The notes beneath the pieces are model-generated. The model did no database searches, was not told where the DNA came from, and saw only the letters and a list, made by a program, of their open reading frames with translations. Positions 16,615 through 24,827 of a stretch of 64,000 nucleotides of DNA are shown here, piece after piece (position 1 is the stretch's first letter; every line of letters starts with the position of its first letter). The position numbers and the translations under genes were made by a program. Source of the DNA: Lacipirellula parvula (lineage in GTDB: Bacteria > Planctomycetota > Planctomycetia > Pirellulales > Lacipirellulaceae); the NCBI RefSeq assembly GCF_009177095.1, contig NZ_AP021861.1, forward strand, positions 5,190,501 to 5,254,500. The letters are read 5' to 3'.

Positions 16615-17784
16615 ATGTCGCACCGTTTTGCGTCCCCTCTGGTTCGGCTGTCGCTACTTGCCGGGCTGTCAGCCGCTAGCGCGCTTTCCCTACCGGCGAC
16701 GCTACGCGCCCAGCAGACGCCCGCACCGGCGACGCTCCCCTCGGAGCGCGACCTGCTGTTCGACGAGCTCCACCGAGACGTCGCAGCAATGGAGCGAGAA
16801 CTGGGCATCTACAAGCGGGTCGTCCGCCTCGTAGCGCCCTCCGTGGTGCACGTGCAGGCCAAGCCGCTCGCCGAGTTCCGCTTCCGTCGCGAGGTCGAAG
16901 AAGCCGGCTCCGGCGTCATCATCGCCGTCGGCGGGAAGAACTATGTGCTCACCAACCGGCATGTGGTGAAGCACTCCGATCCCGAGCATATTCGGCTCGA
17001 GCTTCACGACGGCCGCGAGATCAAGCCAACCGAGATCTTCACCGATCCCGAGACCGACGTCGCTGCGCTGGCCGTCGATGCGCCTGACCTGATCCCAGCA
17101 CGCGTCGGCGACAGCGAGCAGTGCGAGATCGGCGACGTCGTGATGGCGTTCGGCAATCCGTTCAACCTCCGCCAGAGCGTCACCCGCGGCATCATCAGCG
17201 GGATGGGACGCTCGAACCTCGACCTCGGCGACGGCGGCGTCGACTACCAGAACTTCATGCAGACCGACGCCGCGATCAATCCCGGCAACAGCGGCGGTCC
17301 GCTCGTGAGCCTCCGCGGCGAAGTGATCGGCCTCAACACGGCGATCGCCAGCAACTCGGGCGGTAACGATGGCATCGGCTTCTCGATTCCGATGAATATC
17401 GCGATGAGCATCACCCGCCAGCTCGTTGAGCATGGCCGCGTCGATCGCGGTTTTCTGGGCGTGATGCTCGACGGCAATTTTAATCTCGAAGCCGCTAAGA
17501 CGGTCGGCCTGCCGCGGCTGATGGGCGCCCTCGTGAAGCAGGTGACGGAACGCTCGCCCGCCGCGCTCGCGGGCGTTCAGACGAACGACGTCATCCTTCG
17601 CTTCAACAGCTCGAACATCGAGAGCGATCAGCATCTGATCAACTTGGTGAAGCTCTCCGACGTCGGCCGCCCCGTCGACCTCGTCGTCCTCCGCAACGGC
17701 CAGATGCTGAATATCAAAGCTCAGATCGGCCGGCTCGACGACTTCGCCGCCGATAATGATGCGGCGCTCAAAGCAGCCCGCTAG
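16615..17784 (+). CDS. HtrA/DegP-like trypsin-fold protease with one PDZ domain
   Basis: A 389-residue periplasmic protease. A signal peptide occupies about residues 1-32. The S1C protease domain has catalytic H116 (TNRHVV), D148 (ETDVAAL) and S226 (GNSGGP). One PDZ domain covers about 280-365 (GFLGVML...SPAALAGVQTNDVI). Such enzymes degrade or refold damaged envelope proteins. An unusual feature is a coil of about 35 residues between signal peptide and protease (SERDLLFDELHRDVAAMERE). It is followed by a family A repeat and then the sigma-factor trio. Confidence 0.93.
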   Translation: MSHRFASPLVRLSLLAGLSAASALSLPATLRAQQTPAPATLPSERDLLFDELHRDVAAMERELGIYKRVVRLVAPSVVHVQAKPLAEFRFRREVEEAGSGVIIAVGGKNYVLTNRHVVKHSDPEHIRLELHDGREIKPTEIFTDPETDVAALAVDAPDLIPARVGDSEQCEIGDVVMAFGNPFNLRQSVTRGIISGMGRSNLDLGDGGVDYQNFMQTDAAINPGNSGGPLVSLRGEVIGLNTAIASNSGGNDGIGFSIPMNIAMSITRQLVEHGRVDRGFLGVMLDGNFNLEAAKTVGLPRLMGALVKQVTERSPAALAGVQTNDVILRFNSSNIESDQHLINLVKLSDVGRPVDLVVLRNGQMLNIKAQIGRLDDFAADNDAALKAAR

Positions 17785-17807
17785 CAGCGCGACCGAGGCC
17801 TGCTGTT

Positions 17808-17898
17808 TGTGGGAGGCGTCTCCGACGCCGATACCGCTCACCACAACTGGCGGCAGTGGTAGCTTTACGCCGCTTCGGGGTCAGAGACCCCTCTCACA
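17808..17898. repeat. Repeat family A copy 2
   Basis: Starts TGTGGGAGGCGTCTCCGACG and ends with the inverted arm GGTCAGAGACCCCTCTCACA (slightly diverged). It lies between the HtrA-like protease gene and the secreted protein of the sigma trio. Confidence 0.82.
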
Positions 17899-18012
17899 TT
17901 TTTTGCTGATTCTGTAACGCCCTCCCCCGTCTGGCGTAAAAGATCGCGTACGGCCCGGCGAATACCGGTAGCCGAGCCGATTTTTCACACGGTTTTCACT
18001 TGGAAGGCGTCC

Positions 18013-18996
18013 ATGATGCGATATCTCCTCCTCGCGGCACTCGCGCTCCTCAGCGGCCCCTGGGCCGGCACGGCGCTCGCCGCCGAAACGACCTACCGCC
18101 TGCCGAGCGACTCGGCGTTCTTGCTGGAGCTCAACCTGCAGGCCGTTCGCAACTCCGAAGTCGGCGGCAAGATCCTCGACTTCGCCATGGAGAAGGCGGT
18201 CGAGAAGCTTGCTCAAAAGGGCAACACCAGCCGCGAAGAAGCCCTGCGGCAAGTCGAGCAGATCGTTGGCTTCAACCCGCTCGAAGAGGTGAAGACGATC
18301 GCCGTCTCGGCCGCCGATTACGAAGAACCAGAGAATTCGCTCATCGCCGTCGTGCAACTCGGCAAGACGACCGGCAATCTGGAAGGCCTGCTCCTCGGCC
18401 TGCCGGAGTATCAAGTGACCGAATACGAAGGCCAGCAAATCCACTCCGCCGCGCCCGATGCAGGGCAAACGCTGTACGTCGCGTTCGTCACCGACGAAGC
18501 GGGCAATCGCCGCATCCTCTTCTCGCCGAAGCGCGAAGCAGTCACGGGGTTGATCGATCAAGCGGCCAGCAAAGCGGCCAGCAGCGAAGCATCGCGTGAC
18601 TTCGCCATCGAACAGGCCGAAGACCGCCTGCTGTCGCTGAAGACCGTGAAGCTGCCCGAAGACTTCCAGGAGGAAGGCCCGCCGGCGAATATTGCTAAAA
18701 TCCTCAAAGACGCCACGCTGAACATCGACGAAGCCGATGGCCGGGTGGAGATAAAGTTCGCCTTGGTCGCCGGCAACGAACAGCAAGCTGAACAACTTCG
18801 CCAGATGGCGCAGGGATTCATCGCGATGCTTGAGTTCGCCAAGACGGCTAACCCTGAAGACGCCAAACTGCAGAAAATTAGCGGCCTCGTGGACGACGCC
18901 GTGACGACCCGCGACGGGGCGACCGTGAAGGTCGGCCTGCAGATCCCCGCGGCGGAAGTGACGGCGTTGCTCGAAGAGAAGCTGAAGAACAAGTAG
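18013..18996 (+). CDS. Secreted protein of unknown function upstream of an ECF sigma factor
   Basis: 327 residues with a signal peptide (cleavage probably after ALAA, near residue 24). The mature part alternates helices rich in Glu, Gln and Ala with beta-like stretches (LIAVVQLGKTTGNLEG, QTLYVAFVTDEAG), then a conserved-looking region ending in IPAAEVTALLEEKLKNK. I do not recognise a catalytic motif. The stop is only two bases before the sigma-factor start, so the two are almost certainly co-transcribed, which hints at an envelope component tied to that sigma factor. Confidence 0.75.
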   Translation: MMRYLLLAALALLSGPWAGTALAAETTYRLPSDSAFLLELNLQAVRNSEVGGKILDFAMEKAVEKLAQKGNTSREEALRQVEQIVGFNPLEEVKTIAVSAADYEEPENSLIAVVQLGKTTGNLEGLLLGLPEYQVTEYEGQQIHSAAPDAGQTLYVAFVTDEAGNRRILFSPKREAVTGLIDQAASKAASSEASRDFAIEQAEDRLLSLKTVKLPEDFQEEGPPANIAKILKDATLNIDEADGRVEIKFALVAGNEQQAEQLRQMAQGFIAMLEFAKTANPEDAKLQKISGLVDDAVTTRDGATVKVGLQIPAAEVTALLEEKLKNK

Positions 18997-18998
18997 CG

Positions 18999-19607
18999 AT
19001 GCTGATCGAGCGCTCGGATTCCGACGCAGCCCTCGACGCCGGCGAATTGGTTCGCCGCGCGCAAGGGGGCTGCGTCGATTCGTTTGCGGCGCTCGTCCAC
19101 ATTTACCGGCCGCGGGTAATCGCGCTACTGGAACGCCGATACGGGACCGGTAGTCATGAGGCGGAAGATCTCGCCCAAGAGGCGTTCGCGCGCGCGTATC
19201 AGCGACTCGACGAGTTCGACCCGCGCTATCAGTTTTCAACCTGGATCCACACGATTGCTCGCCGGGCGGCAATCGATAAACGACGCCAGCGGGCCCGCCG
19301 GCCGGAACATGTTTCACTCGGCCAGGCGGAGCTCGAACCAGCTCAATCAGGAGCTGAGGCCCCGGAGATCGTGGAGCAGCAGGAGGAGGCGGAGAACATC
19401 TGGCGGCTGGCGCGAGCCGTCCTCTCCGAATCGCAGTTCACGGCCACTTGGCTCCGCTTCGGCGAGAATTGCGAAGTCGCAGAGATTGCCCGCCGCTTAG
19501 GCCGCAGCCGCATCGGCGTGCGGGTGTTGCTCCATCGCGCCCGGGTGATTCTCGTCCGCGAGTCGGTCAACCAAACGGCCCACCAGTCCTCCCGAAAGGA
19601 ACGGTAG
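18999..19607 (+). CDS. ECF-type RNA polymerase sigma factor
   Basis: 202 residues with sigma region 2 (FAALVHIYRPRVIALLERR, DLAQEAFARAYQRLDEFD, STWIHTIARRAAID) and region 4 (CEVAEIARRLGRSRIGVRVLLHRAR) joined by an acidic linker. This is the two-domain layout of extracytoplasmic-function sigma factors that redirect RNA polymerase in response to envelope signals. It sits between a secreted protein (two-base gap) and a single-helix membrane protein (four-base gap) that may be its anti-sigma factor. The target promoters are not identifiable here. Confidence 0.93.
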   Translation: MLIERSDSDAALDAGELVRRAQGGCVDSFAALVHIYRPRVIALLERRYGTGSHEAEDLAQEAFARAYQRLDEFDPRYQFSTWIHTIARRAAIDKRRQRARRPEHVSLGQAELEPAQSGAEAPEIVEQQEEAENIWRLARAVLSESQFTATWLRFGENCEVAEIARRLGRSRIGVRVLLHRARVILVRESVNQTAHQSSRKER

Positions 19608-19611
19608 TTCC

Positions 19612-20271
19612 ATGCGTCGCTTCCTCGCCCAGTGGCTCGTGAGTCGCTCGCTCGACGCACGCCGCGAACCGCCGCACTGGCTACGTGATTGGCTAGCCGG
19701 CGACGCAGAGTCGACACGGTACGAGGCGGCGGCGCGGCAGTTGGCGACCACGCTGCGAACTGACGCCGCAGCGTGGCGGAGCATCGATCCTACGGCGGGG
19801 CAGAGACTTCAGTCCGCACAGGCGGTTGGCGGCGGGTGGCCGCGGTGGCTCATCGCGGGAGCATTGGCGAGTTGCTTGGCAGTAATCGTCATTGCCTGGC
19901 AGGCGCTGGAAGCGCCATCGGAACGCGTCGCACACGCCCCTTCCGCGGCCGATGCGGCGTTGTTCGTTGCAGCGATGGAGGAAGGCTGGCTTGCAACCGA
20001 GGAGATCCTACCGTTCGGCGAACCGTTCGCCTCGTGGCCCACGCTGAAGCCCGCACTCCGCCACTCGCCGACGGTCGCGTTCAGTACAGCAGCCGGCGCC
20101 GCAACTCGCCTGACCTTCGGAGCTGTTGATGAACAAGTGCGGCAGCAGCGTGATGCGTTGGGAAATCGCGTGAACGCTACGGTGTCGTTCTTCGCCTATC
20201 GCCTGCCGAGCAGTGCGGCGAAGGTCGTGGGGCTGCCGTATGAAACGGGCGGCGACGAAACCATCAATTAG
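19612..20271 (+). CDS. Single-helix membrane protein, putative anti-sigma factor
   Basis: 219 residues: a cytoplasmic N-terminal part of about 75 residues (RREPPHWLRDWLAGDAEST, a plausible short helical domain), one transmembrane helix near 80-102 (WLIAGALASCLAVIVIAWQAL), and an outer domain of about 115 residues. The position four bases after an ECF sigma gene and the one-helix topology are those of anti-sigma factors. No classical zinc-binding anti-sigma HxxxCxxC motif is visible, so the role is inferred from context. A repeat follows the gene. Confidence 0.65.
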   Translation: MRRFLAQWLVSRSLDARREPPHWLRDWLAGDAESTRYEAAARQLATTLRTDAAAWRSIDPTAGQRLQSAQAVGGGWPRWLIAGALASCLAVIVIAWQALEAPSERVAHAPSAADAALFVAAMEEGWLATEEILPFGEPFASWPTLKPALRHSPTVAFSTAAGAATRLTFGAVDEQVRQQRDALGNRVNATVSFFAYRLPSSAAKVVGLPYETGGDETIN

Positions 20272-20332
20272 CGATTTAGCCCCGGGCTCCGAAGCTTATT
20301 GCAGTGCCGGCGCCGCCACTATGAGTGTTGTG

Positions 20333-20430
20333 GCTCCCTCCCCCTTGAGGGGAGGGCTGGGGAGGGGGTGGAACGCTGGCGCCCGCTTCTTTCACCCCTC
20401 CCTAACCCTCCCCCTCAAGGGGAGGGGACC
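20333..20430. repeat. CCCCTTGAGGGGAGGG palindromic repeat
   Basis: Left arm CCCTCCCCCTTGAGGGGAGG and right arm CCTCCCCCTCAAGGGGAGG pair over about 95 bases, and each arm is itself a hairpin. It lies between two convergent genes and resembles the element inside the permease gene at 5920-6043. Confidence 0.8.
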
Positions 20431-20493
20431 TCAGGGTTTTATTTCTCCTGTGCTCACGGCGGCTAGCTGTTGAATAGACTTACCCGCCCGGGG

Positions 20494-21423
20494 CTAGAAG
20501 CCCGCTCGCAGGCCGCGCATGATCCCCTCGACGATCGCCGGCGCGTCGATCTCGACGGCCACATCCATGTTCGGGCGGTCGAACGTCCGCGGGCGGCGAT
20601 CGATGACGGTGGCGCCGTAGGTGATCATCCCCTCGGTCTCAACGTCGACCGGCATCGCCTCGGTGACGAGCAGTTCGGGCCGCAGGATCGACATCACCGC
20701 CACCGCTTCGGCGGCGTACATCGACTCAAGCCCGAGCCGCTGCCGGTACGATTGGAAGGCGCCTGGCAAGAGCGTCCGCAGCAGCCGGCCGAGCGACGAA
20801 CCTTCGCTCGGCAAATTGCTCAGCAGTTCGTACGTGAGGGCCGCTCGGCTCGTGACGTCGAGCGGCAGCAGCGTCGTCGTCGCGTGGGAGCGGAAGACCC
20901 GCTGCGCCGATTCCGCATCGCAGTACATGTTGAACTCGGCCGCCGCGGTGACGTCGCCGGGGCCTTCAAGCGTGCCGCCGACGATGATCAGGTGGCCGAC
21001 TTGCAGCGCGAGTTCGGGATCGAGTTGGAACGCCGCCGCAATGTTGTGGAGCGGCCCGCCGGCGATGATCGTCACGCCGCCCGGGTCGTTGCGAATCTCC
21101 TCGGCAATCACCTTCAGCGCGGGATGCTGCTGGTGGAGTTCAGCAATGCCGAGCGTGGCGCCGCAGAAGCCGTCGGCGCCCCACAATTCGCGGCCATCGG
21201 TCCGTAGCGGCTGCTCTTCGTCGGCGACGCCGATGCGGGGCCAGCGGGGCGGATCGAGGTGCTCGATGATCGCCTGGACGTTGCGGCTCGCCTGCCGCGG
21301 GACGACGTTGCCGCCCGTCGCGGTGACGGCCACGACTTCCAGGTCGGGATGGGCGATCGCCAGGCAGACGGCAAGGGCGTCGCTCACGCCGGGGTCGACG
21401 TCGAGAATCACTTTGCGAGGCAT
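20494..21423 (-). CDS. Nucleoside hydrolase (IU-NH superfamily)
   Basis: 309 residues; hydrolyses the N-glycosidic bond of nucleosides for salvage in the cytoplasm. Landmarks are the N-terminal DVDPGVSDALA, IIAGGPLHNIA (family GPLTNIA), VGGTLEGPGDVTAAAEFNMYCD (family EFN..xD) and MPVDVETEG near the C-terminus. The usual DPGxDD calcium/ribose-binding motif reads DPGVSD here, with Ser replacing one Asp, so activity or substrate may differ. Substrate specificity cannot be read from the sequence. It converges with the sigma-factor operon. Confidence 0.85.
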   Translation of the reverse strand: MPRKVILDVDPGVSDALAVCLAIAHPDLEVVAVTATGGNVVPRQASRNVQAIIEHLDPPRWPRIGVADEEQPLRTDGRELWGADGFCGATLGIAELHQQHPALKVIAEEIRNDPGGVTIIAGGPLHNIAAAFQLDPELALQVGHLIIVGGTLEGPGDVTAAAEFNMYCDAESAQRVFRSHATTTLLPLDVTSRAALTYELLSNLPSEGSSLGRLLRTLLPGAFQSYRQRLGLESMYAAEAVAVMSILRPELLVTEAMPVDVETEGMITYGATVIDRRPRTFDRPNMDVAVEIDAPAIVEGIMRGLRAGF

Positions 21424-21900
21424 GGGCTTCGTGCCGTAGGGGCCAGTTTGAGCGGAAATTCGCCGGCGGTTTGGCTGCGCATTCTAGGAGGATGCCAGCA
21501 ACGGAACAACCCAACCGGCTGGGGTGGCTCGCGGCTTATTTAACTAATCAATCAACCGCCAAGGACGCCAAGAGCGCCAAGGAAGAATCCGGCTTTCCCG
21601 TAATCTCCTTTGCGCCTTCGCGCCTTTGCGTGAGCTTTTTGTTTTTGTAAGAAAGATCTCACGCAAAGGCGCAGAGGCGCAAAGATAAAGCAGGAAATAG
21701 GGAGGGAAGCGCTCCCCGCTTCCGTCGTGTTCGTCGTGCCGTCGTGGTTCAATAATCCCTCGTATTTTCCTTGGCGCTCTTGGCGTCCTTGGCGGTTAAA
21801 CAGCAGTAGTTCCTGGGTTCCGCCCATACTGCCTGGAGTTCCAGCCAGCTAGAATGGCAGCTTCCGCCCTGTTTTGCTTACGCCCATCATCGGCTCGCCC
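21424..21900. other. Repeat-filled spacer upstream of trpD
   Basis: Almost all of this spacer is repeat family B (21551-21799) with an embedded 77-base palindrome (21608-21684). About 120 bases next to the nucleoside hydrolase gene and 100 bases before trpD are unique and must hold the promoters. No gene was seen. Confidence 0.6.
21551..21799. repeat. Repeat family B composite copy upstream of trpD
   Basis: Outer inverted arms AACCGCCAAGGACGCCAAG (21552-) and CTTGGCGTCCTTGGCGGTT (to 21798) enclose a 77-base palindrome at 21608-21684 (TTTGCGCCTTCGCGCC with GGCGCAGAGGCGCAAAG) and a CGTCGTGTTCGTCGTGCC tract. The part 21608-21799 recurs downstream of trpD at 22967-23154. Confidence 0.82.
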
Positions 21901-22923
21901 ATGCCCGACACTTTCACGACGCTTCTCGGCCGCCTCGCTGCAGGCGAAGATCTCCCCGCCAGCGAGATGACTGCAGCGATGGGAGCGATCATGTCGGGCG
22001 AACGGCCCGCCGGCGAGATCGGCCTGTTCCTCACCTCGCTCGCCGCGAAGGGGGAAACGGCCGAGGAAGTGGCGGGCGCCGCCCGGGCGATGCGCGAGCA
22101 CATGACGCCGATCCGCAGCCGCTACGACGTGCTGCTCGACACCTGCGGCACCGGCGGCAGCGGCAGCAACCTGTTCAACGTGAGCACCACGGCGGCGATC
22201 GTCATCGCCGCGGCGGGTGTCCCGGTGGCCAAGCATGGCAACCGCAGCGTCACCAGCCGCAGCGGCTCGGCCGACCTGCTGGCGGAACTGGGCGTGAACA
22301 TCGCCGCCTCGGTCCCGCAGATTGAACGCTGCCTCGATGAGTTGGGCATTTGCTTTTGCTTCGCCCCGCTCATGCACCCGGCGATGCGGCATGTCTCGGC
22401 CGTGCGGAAGGAACTGGGGATTCGGACGATTTTTAATGTGTTGGGGCCGCTGTCGAATCCGGCTGGTGCGTCTCACCAGTTGCTGGGCGCTGGGCTGCCG
22501 CATCTGCGGCCGCTCTTGGCAGAGGCGTTGCAACTGCTCGACGTTGAGCGAGCCCTCGTGGTGAGCGGCGCCGATGGACTCGGAGAACTCACGATCGCAC
22601 GCGAGACGAACGTCTCCGAAGTGACGCGCGGCAAACAGCGCGAGCTGACCTTCAAGCCTGAGGAGTTTGGGCTGCAGCCGGCGTCGCTCGAGTCGCTCCG
22701 CATTGACGGGCCCGCGGAGAGCGCGGCGCTTGTCCGCCGCGTGCTGGCCGGCGAACCTGGCCCGGGCCGCGACATCGTCATCCTCAATGCAGCGGCGGGG
22801 CTGATCGCCGTCGAGCCGGAGCTGCAACCGATCGACGCGGCGCACAGAGCGGCGCAGGCAATCGACTCGGGCGCCGCCGCTGAACTGCTGCAGAAGCTGG
22901 TCGCGGTTTCGCATGCTGATTAG
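21901..22923 (+). CDS. trpD: Anthranilate phosphoribosyltransferase
   Basis: Transfers phosphoribosyl from PRPP to anthranilate in tryptophan synthesis. The 340-residue product has the family length. DTCGTGGSGSNLFNVST holds the PRPP-binding glycine loop, KHGNRSVTSRSGSADLL the second conserved loop, and HPAMRHVSAVRKELGIRT the anthranilate-side motif. The ATG at 21901 is chosen because it matches the family N-terminus; no strong ribosome binding site is seen. It is a stand-alone trp gene, bracketed on both sides by near-identical repeat copies in direct orientation. Confidence 0.95.
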   Translation: MPDTFTTLLGRLAAGEDLPASEMTAAMGAIMSGERPAGEIGLFLTSLAAKGETAEEVAGAARAMREHMTPIRSRYDVLLDTCGTGGSGSNLFNVSTTAAIVIAAAGVPVAKHGNRSVTSRSGSADLLAELGVNIAASVPQIERCLDELGICFCFAPLMHPAMRHVSAVRKELGIRTIFNVLGPLSNPAGASHQLLGAGLPHLRPLLAEALQLLDVERALVVSGADGLGELTIARETNVSEVTRGKQRELTFKPEEFGLQPASLESLRIDGPAESAALVRRVLAGEPGPGRDIVILNAAAGLIAVEPELQPIDAAHRAAQAIDSGAAAELLQKLVAVSHAD

Positions 22924-23255
22924 GCCATTTGGTATCTGGTTCAGTTCATCACCGTAATTTCAATTTCTTTGCGCCTTCGCGCCTTTGCGTGAGCTTTTTG
23001 CTTTTGTAAGAAAGATCTCACGCAAAGGCGCAGAGGCGCAAAGGAAGACGAAGAGCTAGATGGGTCGAGTTGCCTTTCGTCGTGCTCGTTGTGCCGTGGT
23101 GGTTCAACAATTCCCCTGTTTTCCTTGGCGCTCTTGGCGTCCTTGGCGGTTAAGTATTTTGAAGTACTTGTCGTGATTTTCTCCGGCGGGGTCGGCTGTT
23201 AGACTTTGGGGACGTCCCGCTTCGCCCCCCCCGTACCTTGTGAGTTCTCGCCGCC
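22924..23255. other. Repeat-filled spacer downstream of trpD
   Basis: Mostly a second copy of the composite repeat (22967-23154). The last 100 bases before 23256 are unique and should contain the promoter of the hydrolase gene. No gene was found. Confidence 0.55.
22967..23154. repeat. Repeat family B composite copy downstream of trpD
   Basis: The first 77 bases (22967-23043) match 21608-21684 with a single visible mismatch, and 23077-23154 matches 21723-21799 closely. The left CCAAGG outer arm is absent. Together with the upstream copy it forms a direct repeat flanking trpD. Confidence 0.82.
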
Positions 23256-24062
23256 GTGTCGCGTCAGCCTGCCAGCCGAGACATTTCCGGACGCCTGGTT
23301 TTTCTCGGCACGGGAACCAGCGTCGGCGTGCCGGCGATTGGCTGCGATTGCGACGTTTGCACGAGCAACGATCCGCGGAACAATCGCACCCGTTGCGGAC
23401 TGGCGATCGGGCTGCCAGAGGGGAATCTGCTGATCGATACGCCGCCCGATCTGCGGCATCAGTTGCTGCGCGAGCGGATCGGGCTCGTTCATGCCGTGGC
23501 GTACACCCATGAGCATGCCGACCACATTTTCGGCCTCGACGACCTGCGGCTAATGCAGTTTTACTTGGGCGGGCCGGTGCCACTCTACTGCGAGCCGCCG
23601 GTCGAAGCGCGGATTCGCAAGTCGTTTGATTACGCCTTTCAATCGCCGGAGCGGTTGCATGCGGGCGCGATTCCGCAGCTCACTATGCAAACGATCGGCT
23701 TGGAGCCCTTTAGCGTGTTGGGGGCGACGATCTTGCCGGTACGGCTGCAACATGGGCCATGGGTGCCGGTGCTTGGATTTCGGATCGGCAACGTCGCTTA
23801 TTGCACCGACGTCAACTCGATTCCGGCCGAGAGCATGGAGCGGCTGCGCGGCCTCGACGTGCTGATCCTCGATTGCTTGCGGCGCGAACCGCACGCGACC
23901 CACTTCGGCCTCGACGAAGCGCTCGGCGTGTGGCGCGAGCTGCAACCGCGGCGAACGTTGCTGACGCATTTGTCGCATTATTTTGATCACGCAACGATGA
24001 ACGCCGAGTTGCCGGCGGGAGTCGAACTGGCGTTCGACGGGTTAGAAATTGAATTGACGTAA
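23256..24062 (+). CDS. Metallo-beta-lactamase-fold hydrolase, PhnP-like
   Basis: 268 residues. After a short leader comes LVFLGTGTSVGVPAIGCDC with paired cysteines (GCDCDVCTSNDPRNNRTRC), typical of the PhnP-like branch that binds an additional structural zinc. YTHEHADHIFGLDDLR is the HxHxDH metal site, and CTDVNSIP and LTHLSHYFDH provide later ligands. Members are phosphodiesterases acting on cyclic nucleotides or cyclic ribose phosphates; the substrate here is not known and no phosphonate genes are nearby. Start is GTG; no strong ribosome binding site is visible. Confidence 0.85.
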   Translation: MSRQPASRDISGRLVFLGTGTSVGVPAIGCDCDVCTSNDPRNNRTRCGLAIGLPEGNLLIDTPPDLRHQLLRERIGLVHAVAYTHEHADHIFGLDDLRLMQFYLGGPVPLYCEPPVEARIRKSFDYAFQSPERLHAGAIPQLTMQTIGLEPFSVLGATILPVRLQHGPWVPVLGFRIGNVAYCTDVNSIPAESMERLRGLDVLILDCLRREPHATHFGLDEALGVWRELQPRRTLLTHLSHYFDHATMNAELPAGVELAFDGLEIELT

Positions 24063-24096
24063 CGCCGTTTGATTTTTTGACCTCCCATTCTGTCGC

Positions 24097-24258
24097 GTCG
24101 CATTTTGTCGCTAATCGCGTTTTTGGCGACAGAATTCCTAAGTTGCTTTGGGGACAGGAATTGCGGCTAGCAAGGCGGACGACACGAACCTTGCTGTCGT
24201 GATCTAGTCGCTTGGTGTCGCATTTCGCATTTTTGGCGACACTAAGCGTAAGTGACTT
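24097..24258 (+). repeat. Two direct copies of a GTCGCATTT / TTTTTGGCGACA unit
   Basis: Units at 24097-24147 and 24217-24258 share GTCGCATTT, then CGCRTTTTTGGCGACA (CGCGTTTTTGGCGACA and CGCATTTTTGGCGACA), then a CTAAG-type end. They are diverged but clearly related. Each also contains an inverted TGTCGC/GCGACA pair. Confidence 0.6.
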
Positions 24259-24587
24259 ATCTCGTTTGAGTTGCGGCGACAATTGCCGTGGCGACATTAT
24301 CTTGGGATGCGACATCAGACGTTAGTTCCCTCCTCCAAATCTCCGCCAACGCTTCCCTCTTTGGCCAAAGGCTAAGCGCAGCGCCTGCCCAGGAACGGCG
24401 GCGTGAGTGTGGCGTTAGCTACAAGCCAACTTCAACTCGCTGGATGCGCTCGCGGGCACGCATGGGATAACGCGGCAATCGCTTTGATTCACGTTAGCGA
24501 ATCGGATGAGCGCTGACAATTTGCTATTTTCGGCCACCCTGGCACGAGTGCGCGAGGCGCTGAGGCAAACGGGATGGGCGCCGCATT

Positions 24588-24613
24588 GGACTGGTCGCTT
24601 AAGCTACCAGTCC
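24588..24613. repeat. Orphan copy of the transposase-associated palindrome
   Basis: A 26-base palindrome GGACTGGTCGCTTAAGC... with one base changed from the two perfect copies at 40599-40624 and 41274-41299 that flank the REP-associated transposase gene. Confidence 0.85.
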
Positions 24614-24631
24614 GAAGTGCTCGCCGGTTGG

Positions 24632-24725
24632 GTGGCATGTCGTCGCGGAGCGTCGGCATGGGACCGGGGCTCCATCTCTCTTTGGGTTCCGCATGCTTCC
24701 CCCTAGATGGGCGAACACACAGCGC
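24632..24725. repeat. Repeat family D copy 1
   Basis: Begins GTGGCATGTCGTCGCGGAGC and ends with a diverged GGGCGAACACACAGCGCCC. Compared with the other copies (26461, 28492, 37751) its right arm is altered. Confidence 0.7.
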
Positions 24726-24827
24726 CCGGCGGATGTAACGTCGAGGCCGAGGCTACGCCTTACCTAGTGAAACGGTAGCAATTTGCAGCCGACGGCATCC
24801 CTCGACCACACAAAACCATTCAGAAAA

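Larger units (their letters stand above)
24063..24827. other. Repeat graveyard, no gene seen
   Basis: About 760 bases made largely of repeat fragments: two diverged copies of a GTCGCATTT...TTTTTGGCGACA unit (24097-24147 and 24217-24258), a REP-type palindrome (24588-24613) and a family D element (24632-24725). A short open frame at 24506-24706 consists of these repeats and is rejected as a gene. The promoter of the protease gene must be in the last 100 bases. Confidence 0.6.

Noticed and set aside
24506-24706. Short open frame between the hydrolase and the protease
   Set aside because: It is composed of a REP-type palindrome and a family D repeat.
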